From: JADKAC01 sp964492065
GTDB taxonomy: Bacteria; Bacteroidota; Bacteroidia; Chitinophagales; BACL12
Direction: 5' to 3'
Length of the DNA: 22,599 bases
Assembly (NCBI GenBank): GCA_964492065.1
Contig: CAZBHH010000032.1
Location: 1-22,599, forward strand
The notes under the pieces are model-generated. The model was not told where the DNA came from. It ran no database searches and worked only from the letters and a program-made list of their open reading frames with translations. Both the position numbers and the translations under genes were made by a program. Positions 14,106 through 20,346 of this stretch are shown here, in pieces (position 1 is the stretch's first letter; each line of letters starts with the position of its first letter).

Positions 14106-14464
14106 TACGCCGACTTGAGTTGTGCCTGTAGCCTTTTTGGCAGATTGTTTACAATCAGTTCGTAGGAAATGTCAATTAATGCCAGCAATTCCTTCACTGG
14201 CATACTGCCGTCGATAATCACGGTATTCCAATGCGCTTTGTGCATGTGGTAGCCCGGTATAACAGCCGGATGCCTGGAGCGCAGCTCTTCAATATCATCG
14301 CTGGGGTATTTCAGGTTGATGCTGAATACATCGCTGTCTAACGGTGCCAGCGCAAATATTTTACCCATCACTTTGAACACCAGCGTATCGGGCCCGAAGG
14401 GCATTTCCTCGGTAACGCCCGCCTTGGCGAGACAATAGGTTCTGAATTCATCCGGATGTAGCAT
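14105..14464 (-). CDS. YjbR/MmcQ family protein
   Basis: From the ATG at 14464 the product has 119 residues. It matches the YjbR (DUF419/MmcQ) fold: YCLAKAGVTEEMPFGPDTLV, VMGKIFALA, INLKYPSDDIEELRSRHPAV and the closing HWNTVIIDGSMPVKELLALI. These small alpha/beta proteins are annotated as double-wing DNA-binding proteins; the role is poorly defined. The frame is open to an ATG at 14494, but the ten extra residues (MSGGTFNFTG) are unlike the family and cover a promoter-like TACCTTTA, so the shorter start is preferred. The stop overlaps the next gene's start by one base. Confidence 0.88.
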   Translation of the reverse strand: MLHPDEFRTYCLAKAGVTEEMPFGPDTLVFKVMGKIFALAPLDSDVFSINLKYPSDDIEELRSRHPAVIPGYHMHKAHWNTVIIDGSMPVKELLALIDISYELIVNNLPKRLQAQLKSA

Positions 14465-14497
14465 ACCTGTAAAATTAAAGGTACCTCCCGACATAAG

Positions 14498-14519
14498 GAA
14501 GGCGCCCGCAGGCGCCTTC
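14498..14519 (-). terminator. GC-rich hairpin after the M43 protease gene
   Basis: GAAGGCGCC (14498-14506) pairs perfectly with GGCGCCTTC (14511-14519) across a four-base loop, 10 bases past the stop of the leftward metalloprotease gene. No long T run follows on the minus strand, so termination may be partial. The hairpin also precedes the YjbR/MmcQ gene. Confidence 0.6.
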
Positions 14520-14529
14520 TCAAATACAA

Positions 14530-16641
14530 TTATTGTTTAATAAAGCTGCGGCTCGACGAAACATCATCGCCTACCATGCGGATGGTATAATACCCTGAAG
14601 GCAAACCCATTACCGGCAGTGAAGACTGATTAATCGTTCCGGGGGCAAAGTGAATGGCATCGGTATAAACCACTTCGCCCAGCATATTAATTATCTGGAT
14701 ATCGGCTTTTGTATCCTTTGAAGTTGTGAATGTGATATTCAGCCAGTCCATTGCCGGGTTGGGGTGTATTTCCATCCGGGCATTGTTATCCCGGTCGCTG
14801 ACTGCCAGGGTTCCCGAGGCAATATTGATATTGTCGAGGTATAAATTATTTTCCCATTGGCAAACCGCACTAAATTTCACCATGAGTTTATCGCCGATAA
14901 ACGGAGTGAGGCTGACGCCTTCGGTGCGCCATTGATCCTGGGTGGGAATAAATGCCGAACCGACAGCCGGTGCGGTATTGAGTTCGGGATAAGCCTTGTA
15001 ATACACACTCGTCCAGGTGACGCCGCAATCAGTGCTTACCAGCACTTCCAGGGTATCGGAGTAATCGCCACCGGGGGTATAGTTGGCATAGGCGACGTCG
15101 AACTGCAGGTAGGCGTCGGAAATGCCCGACATGTTATATGCGGGCATCCACAATTCATCTACTGCGTCATAGGCGGAGTATTCGTAATAGTTCATATACA
15201 CAGAGGCGGAGCCCGTTTTCGCCGCCGCGGTAGTTCGCTCCCAGGTATAAGTGCCATCGGGATTGGTGAGGGTATATCCCGAGTAAGGAAAACCGGAAGT
15301 TTCAAAACCCTGGATGAGCGGTAGCGTCAATCCGAAAGTGTTTACGTAAAAACTGCCGCTGATGAAGTTATTGATAATGTTCTCGTCGGTATTGCCATTG
15401 GGATTTTGCACGGTAATAGAAAGCGTATGCGCACCATCGCCTAATGAAATGCTGGGCAGGGTAACCTCTTCGGTATCGTAAGTGCTCAACATGCCGGTCC
15501 AGTAGTAAGTGATTGGGGTAGCGCCATCTACGGAATATAAGATTTCGCAACTGGTAAGGTCTTCAAATCCCACATTTCTGATTTCAATTACCGGATTAAA
15601 TGTGGAGTAGCAATAGGTGCCCACCGGTGTAATAATCTGCAGTGCCTGTACATCGAAATCGTATGAAACGCATTTGAGGGATGACGCCAGTTCTTCGCGG
15701 GCTCCACCCGGTTCAAACAGCGCCCGGGCTCTCAGTTTTTGATCAGCGGAAAACATATTGTAACAGGCATCGTCGGTATAGTCCATATAATTCTGGAATT
15801 GTACCGACTCACTGCATGCATCTGAAAGCGGGTAGGTGGGGCATCCGTAATTTTCGCCCGCCTGGTTTGGCGTGTCATCGCAAAAGTCGGAACCGCCGCA
15901 ACCGCCGCCGTCGTCGCCCCAGATATGGTACAGGTTGAGCCAGTGGCCTAATTCGTGAACCGCCGTTCTGCCCTTGTCGTAGGGTGCGGTTGCCGTACCT
16001 TCGGTGCCGAAAGCGGTATAATTAATCACCACCCCATCGGTTGCGTCGTCGCCGCCGGGGAATTGGGCATAGCCGAGCAATCCGGGGCCGAGGTCGCATA
16101 CCCAGAGATTTAAATACTGGTTGGCCGGCCAGGCGTCGGAGCCGCCGCTGGCCGTAAATTTCACTTCATCGGTGGTGCCAAAGCCGGTAACGGCCGTTGA
16201 GACCCGCAAAATGCCCGTAGTAGGCAGCCCGTCGGGGTCTATGGTGGCCATACAAAATTCTATTTCAAAATCGGCGGCAACGGCGGCAAATTCGGCAGGT
16301 GTTTCAACCGCATCGGCGTTCAGCCGCCTTAAATCCTGGTTTAACACATCTATCTGTGAAAATATCTGCTCATCGCTGATGTTCTCGGTGGCATTCTTAT
16401 ATACGACATGCACCACGCAGGGAATTGTAATCACCACATCGCTTCGGGTACCCCCTTCGGCTTTATACTTGGCGACATATTTCGCTGTAAAATCTTCAAT
16501 GGCTTTTCGGTTGGCGGCATAAACGGGGTCTGTTGCCAGCAGGTAGTGATCCCTGTCCGTATTGCCGCATTTTGAGGAGCTCTGGGCAAACGCCGCTGTC
16601 GGGAAAGCGATTATTGCCAATGCCAGTATAAGTCTTTTCAT
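14530..16641 (-). CDS. Secreted M43 (pappalysin/cytophagalysin-like) metalloprotease with T9SS sorting domain
   Basis: The 703-residue protein has a signal peptide (MKRLILALAIIAFPTAAFAQ). The zinc-binding HELGHWLNLYH is at 229-239, with N236 at the position that is Gly in most metzincins. The Met-turn is NYMDY at 284-288, in a Cys-rich catalytic domain (about 70-315). A CARDB/Ig-like region (about 328-430) and a jelly-roll or MAM-like domain (about 440-610, from GFETSGFPYSGYTLTNPDG) follow. The C-terminal type A sorting domain is at about 623-703: MEIHPNPAMDWLNITF, INMLGEVVY, GLPSGYYTIRM and SFIKQ. The sorting domain directs export through the T9SS and attachment or release at the surface. 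It is monocistronic, with a -7 element at 16676-16669. The substrate is unknown; extracellular protein degradation is likely. Confidence 0.95.
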   Translation of the reverse strand: MKRLILALAIIAFPTAAFAQSSSKCGNTDRDHYLLATDPVYAANRKAIEDFTAKYVAKYKAEGGTRSDVVITIPCVVHVVYKNATENISDEQIFSQIDVLNQDLRRLNADAVETPAEFAAVAADFEIEFCMATIDPDGLPTTGILRVSTAVTGFGTTDEVKFTASGGSDAWPANQYLNLWVCDLGPGLLGYAQFPGGDDATDGVVINYTAFGTEGTATAPYDKGRTAVHELGHWLNLYHIWGDDGGGCGGSDFCDDTPNQAGENYGCPTYPLSDACSESVQFQNYMDYTDDACYNMFSADQKLRARALFEPGGAREELASSLKCVSYDFDVQALQIITPVGTYCYSTFNPVIEIRNVGFEDLTSCEILYSVDGATPITYYWTGMLSTYDTEEVTLPSISLGDGAHTLSITVQNPNGNTDENIINNFISGSFYVNTFGLTLPLIQGFETSGFPYSGYTLTNPDGTYTWERTTAAAKTGSASVYMNYYEYSAYDAVDELWMPAYNMSGISDAYLQFDVAYANYTPGGDYSDTLEVLVSTDCGVTWTSVYYKAYPELNTAPAVGSAFIPTQDQWRTEGVSLTPFIGDKLMVKFSAVCQWENNLYLDNINIASGTLAVSDRDNNARMEIHPNPAMDWLNITFTTSKDTKADIQIINMLGEVVYTDAIHFAPGTINQSSLPVMGLPSGYYTIRMVGDDVSSSRSFIKQ

Positions 16642-16950
16642 ATAGTGATTCTGTGTATTTTAAGTGTTCAAAGTTAAAGATTTCAGGTGAGCATTTAACT
16701 ATTCCGTAAAAATACACAGGCGCTGAAATCGGATTTATGACAAAATATTGAACGGAACTGCCCCTGGTAAGCATTGCCCGGAGATGATCCACCCGCCGGT
16801 GAGAGACATAGCGCAACGTCGCCTCGCCCCGGGCGGGTATGATAAGCGGCCTTTCGTGGGTTTATAATTTATTGGCCAGGCCGGAGATTAGTGTAGCGGG
16901 TAATCGCATTCCGCCCTACCCAAATGATTTTTAGTTTCATCTATTAATAA
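16642..16950. other. Intergenic interval at a composition boundary
   Basis: This 309-base interval has no supportable gene. The left part carries the M43 gene's -7 element and the 11-bp inverted repeat around it. The middle is GC-rich and holds a second inverted repeat, ACCCGCC (16791-16797) with GGCGGGT (16832-16838). To its right the DNA turns sharply AT-rich and stays so to the window end. No insertion-sequence ends, tRNA or attachment site could be recognised. Confidence 0.5.
16669..16676 (-). promoter_or_regulatory. Predicted -7 promoter element of the M43 protease gene
   Basis: TAACTTTG on the minus strand fits TAnnTTTG and lies 27 bases before the ATG. The upstream TTTG box is not clear. 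The element is enclosed by an 11-bp perfect inverted repeat, CTGTGTATTTT (16651-16661) and AAAATACACAG (16709-16719). Confidence 0.45.
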
Positions 16951-17634
16951 TTAGTTGCTAAAATTGTATTTAACACTAAATGATGAATAAAAGGAAGATA
17001 TATTAAAATATGGCTCTTCCCGTTCAGGCTCATCAAATAATTTAAAATTCAATCTTGAATAATCGAAAGATGGCGCTATAGAAAAGGTTAATTTCTCATT
17101 GAGTATATAATCAAGCCCTGCCGACATGTTTACAAACCAATGGAAGCCTTCGCTTGAATTTTCTGTTACGCTGTGTGTTAAAAATGTCCCGCCGCTCATT
17201 GTGGCGAATAATTCAAAATTGTTTTCCTTTAAAAAAGTATATTCAATAAATGGGTAAAACTTAAAATGGGTTGGCTGCGGGTCATCGTATGGGGAAAAAG
17301 TAGTAGGAGTAATAAAATTACTTTCTTCAGAGTAAATAGCATCAGTAATAAATTCATTGATAAAAAAATGTTGCGCTGAAAAGCCAATGCCTGTTGTTAA
17401 TTTGTTGAAACGATAACCTATATTGACATTACCAATAACCGTTGGGCAGTTTGCATGGGTGTCGATATCATATAAATTTAAAGTATCGCCGGTGGGGCCT
17501 GTTTCAGCTATTTGCATGTTACTGTATTGCCAACTTGAGTTTCCGTGTGCAATTGTAAAAGATAGTTGTAAATTGTTTTGTGCGCTTACTCCTAAGCTAA
17601 GAATGATGAAAAGCAGAGTGATAGTTTTTTTCAT
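16951..17634 (-). CDS. Putative outer-membrane beta-barrel protein
   Basis: From the ATG at 17634 the product has 227 residues and a clear signal peptide (MKKTITLLFIILSLGVSAQ). The mature part is a series of amphipathic strands with aromatic girdles (IGNVNIGYRFNKLTTGIGFS, FKFYPFIEYTFLKENNFELF, FVNMSAGLDYILNEKLTFSI) and ends in a typical barrel C-terminus, YSSFSVKYNFSN. No close family was recognised. An upstream in-frame ATG at 17667 lies inside the preceding gene and adds residues that spoil the signal, so it is rejected. The start is 4 bases after two adjacent stop codons of the lipoprotein gene (TAATAATATG), so it is the last gene of the AT-rich operon. It may anchor or pass the products of the upstream genes; that is inference. 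Confidence 0.78.
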   Translation of the reverse strand: MKKTITLLFIILSLGVSAQNNLQLSFTIAHGNSSWQYSNMQIAETGPTGDTLNLYDIDTHANCPTVIGNVNIGYRFNKLTTGIGFSAQHFFINEFITDAIYSEESNFITPTTFSPYDDPQPTHFKFYPFIEYTFLKENNFELFATMSGGTFLTHSVTENSSEGFHWFVNMSAGLDYILNEKLTFSIAPSFDYSRLNFKLFDEPEREEPYFNISSFYSSFSVKYNFSN

Positions 17635-17638
17635 ATTA

Positions 17639-18637
17639 TTATGGTTTTGGCAAAATTGTAATTTCATTTGTGCCGTCAGGATTCATTATTATTATTTCGT
17701 CTTTAACATACACTTTATTATCTCCAAGATATTCTTTTGTAATTTTTGAAGAAATAACTTTTCCTGATATTTCCGAATAACTTAGAAACAAATAATAAAT
17801 ATTTGGACACATATCTTTTATTTTTTCAAGTGTATTGGTTTGAAAGTTGCCATGATAAATTCCATTTCCATAGCAATAAAAATCTTCTTTGTTATTGAGC
17901 CATATTGTGTTACCACCAGTAGTAAATAATGTATCAGTATAGCAAATTAAATCATAGTATAAATTTCCATATATTTTTGAAAGTCGTATGCAATCATAAG
18001 TAGTATAGATTAAATATCCCGGCTTTTGCCAATTAGCTCCGCTTGCACTTAACTCAAACGACAAAACTGTGTCAAATTTTGAAAAGTTAGTATGTGCTAT
18101 TCTTATTTTTCTGGTGTCCCCATCAGAAAACAATCCTTCTGATTGAAACATTAAACTATCGCCTGTATAATTAAATTCTCCATAGTAATTTACAGAAATA
18201 TCTCCATTAACATTAGTTATTTTTTTCAAACTATCACCGTTGTCGTTCATAACCCAGATGTTATAGTCGCTTGTATTAAAAGCAATTTTACCTTTTCTGC
18301 TCCATTTTGGTTGAAAATAGATATAATGGTCTGGAACGTATAAAAGGGATTTTTCATGAGATGAGATAGTGTATTTATATAAGTCACCGTTTTCCAAATA
18401 AATAAACTCATCAGGATTATTGGGGTTGAAATAAGGGCGTTCATAATGTATAGAATCAAATATGTAATCGTAGCCATATCCTAAGCCTCCGTCATTTGGC
18501 AGCGGAAAATAACAATCAGCAGTATCCTGTCCATCTACCGGAAGTTCGATTACAATTGGCTTATTGCAGGAGAAAATGAAGATAGACAGGATTGGCATTG
18601 TGCCAATAATAAGCTTGGTAAAATGCTGCCTATTCAT
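17639..18637 (-). CDS. Lipoprotein with TolB-like (PD40) beta-propeller
   Basis: From the ATG at 18637 the product has 332 residues. The signal ends in a lipobox-like IFSC with the lipidated Cys at 24 (26 if counted from the upstream TTG at 18643). The rest is repetitive beta-structure with PD40/WD40-like blades: YFQPKWSRKGKIAFNTSDYN, IWVMNDNGDSLKKIT, GEFNYTGDSLMFQSEGL and, near the end, IIMNPDGTNEITIL. This is the layout of TolB-type propellers, which usually bind proteins or glycans. It is 24 bases after the T9SS propeller gene and 4 bases before the barrel gene, so the product is probably a periplasmic or outer-membrane-anchored partner in the same complex. The exact function is unknown. 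Confidence 0.82.
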   Translation of the reverse strand: MNRQHFTKLIIGTMPILSIFIFSCNKPIVIELPVDGQDTADCYFPLPNDGGLGYGYDYIFDSIHYERPYFNPNNPDEFIYLENGDLYKYTISSHEKSLLYVPDHYIYFQPKWSRKGKIAFNTSDYNIWVMNDNGDSLKKITNVNGDISVNYYGEFNYTGDSLMFQSEGLFSDGDTRKIRIAHTNFSKFDTVLSFELSASGANWQKPGYLIYTTYDCIRLSKIYGNLYYDLICYTDTLFTTGGNTIWLNNKEDFYCYGNGIYHGNFQTNTLEKIKDMCPNIYYLFLSYSEISGKVISSKITKEYLGDNKVYVKDEIIIMNPDGTNEITILPKP

Positions 18638-18661
18638 AAGCAAATTTATTTTTTTGATTAT

Positions 18662-20338
18662 TTATTGCTTAACTATTTTACCCGAATAGAAAGTATTACC
18701 GGATACAAGTTTCACAAAATATAATCCGTCAGGTTGGTTGCTAATATCAACTTTGTAAACACCGTTCACTAAAGTTGAAATGTTTTCAGTATAACATATT
18801 TCCCCTAATTGATTATAAATTATTAAAGATGCATCTTCATTTATTGCTGTTGAAATACTGAATAAACCACTCCCGGGGTTTGGGTAAATAAAAACACTTT
18901 CATCAGGTACACTATTATCATAAGTAGTAAATGTATAATCTTTTATTTTTGCGATAAATCCGGCATAAAAGGACGGTGAATAAGGGCGAGATAATAGGAA
19001 ATCACCTAATTGAATATTTTCGTTGTATATTCCTGTAAGAAAGACTATATCATTTCTGTAAATTGCTTGCACTATTCCGCCTACTGAGGACAAAGGAATT
19101 TGATCATACCATATCCGGTCTCCATTTTCATTTAATTTCATAAGCAAAGAAGATTTTGGAAAAGAATCGTTAGAATATAATATAGTGTCTCCCAAGTCAA
19201 AACAATCTGCGAACCCTGTAGAAATTAATAACTCATTATGGTGGTTGGGTATAATTTCATAAGAGTTGGGGCTAAAGCTCGGACAATTGGGATGTACATA
19301 TAATATTGAATCAAAATCACCTGTTTTATTCAGCTTTATCAATGTAACAAAGGTTTCAGAGGGTAATTCATTTTCATCAACAAAAACAGTATCATCGTAA
19401 CCTGCTGATAAAAAAATTACATCATCTGTAACCCCAATACCCATCCCTAAACTGGCATTGCTACCACTATCCGCTGTTTTCAAAAATAGCAAGTTGGAAT
19501 CAGGGGAAAGTTTAATGATATAGAAAGTATAGTAGGAGTCATACCATTCATAAAAAACATCCTGATATTTAATATACCCTGCAAGGCTTCCAGACAGGTA
19601 AATATTATTTTCATTATCAGTTTCTATAAAACGAACGAATGCAGAACCACCGTAAAACCTTGTATTAAATGTTTTTCCCCATAAATAATTACCGTAAGTA
19701 TCATATTTTACAAGATAAAATGAGCCCATGTAAAATGAATCTACAGCCGGATACAGGATATTTCCTGAAAAATAGGAACTGTCTTCCAGATTGCCATAAA
19801 CAATGATATTGTCTTCATTATCTAAAGTCATCAGGTCAGGATATGGTGCATGTCCGTAAAATTGCTGCGACCAGATAATTTCACCATTACTATTTAGCTT
19901 GAGCAACAGGCCATTGATACCATCACCATCTTCTTTATTAAAATAAGTGTCATTAAATTTTCCGCTTCCCCACAAAATTACAGTTACAATTAAATCTCCT
20001 TCGCTGTTTATTTTTACACCATTAAATGAAACGCCTTCAGTATCTGTATTTTCAAATTGTTTAATCCAGATTAAATTTCCACTACTATCTAATTTCAGGA
20101 TAAAGCCATTCGCATAAGCCCCTGCAACATATAATACAGTATCAGCCACCGCAAGACTGTCAACAAAACCGCCGCACACATAAATATTTCCTTGTGCATC
20201 AGCATCACACTGTATTATATTTGTATTTACGGTAACATCAGTGCTTTGCAAATCTAGCACCCAGTCGTATTCATAGAGTTGTGCGCCTGCAGGCAGCCGC
20301 ACAACGATTAAAAGAATTAGAGTAGAAAGCAAACGCAT
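18662..20338 (-). CDS. Secreted beta-propeller repeat protein with T9SS sorting domain
   Basis: From the ATG at 20338 the product has 558 residues. The signal peptide is MRLLSTLILLIVVRLPAGAQ. The body is built of SBBP-like propeller repeats, seen as recurring blades of the form D..GN.YV.G and LKLDSSGNLIWIKQF; other copies of the second half are GEIIWSQQF, GNYLWGKTF and GDRIWYDQI. The C-terminal type A sorting domain (about 480-558) has VFIYPNPGSGLFSIST, IYNQLGEICY, QPDGLYFVKLVSGN and GKIVKQ. The earlier in-frame start at 20398 lies in the subtilase gene and is followed by a basic non-signal stretch, so 20338 is preferred; it lies 8 bases after the subtilase stop. It is likely a surface-displayed binding protein, not an enzyme. 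Confidence 0.88.
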   Translation of the reverse strand: MRLLSTLILLIVVRLPAGAQLYEYDWVLDLQSTDVTVNTNIIQCDADAQGNIYVCGGFVDSLAVADTVLYVAGAYANGFILKLDSSGNLIWIKQFENTDTEGVSFNGVKINSEGDLIVTVILWGSGKFNDTYFNKEDGDGINGLLLKLNSNGEIIWSQQFYGHAPYPDLMTLDNEDNIIVYGNLEDSSYFSGNILYPAVDSFYMGSFYLVKYDTYGNYLWGKTFNTRFYGGSAFVRFIETDNENNIYLSGSLAGYIKYQDVFYEWYDSYYTFYIIKLSPDSNLLFLKTADSGSNASLGMGIGVTDDVIFLSAGYDDTVFVDENELPSETFVTLIKLNKTGDFDSILYVHPNCPSFSPNSYEIIPNHHNELLISTGFADCFDLGDTILYSNDSFPKSSLLMKLNENGDRIWYDQIPLSSVGGIVQAIYRNDIVFLTGIYNENIQLGDFLLSRPYSPSFYAGFIAKIKDYTFTTYDNSVPDESVFIYPNPGSGLFSISTAINEDASLIIYNQLGEICYTENISTLVNGVYKVDISNQPDGLYFVKLVSGNTFYSGKIVKQ

Positions 20339-20346
20339 ACAATTGC

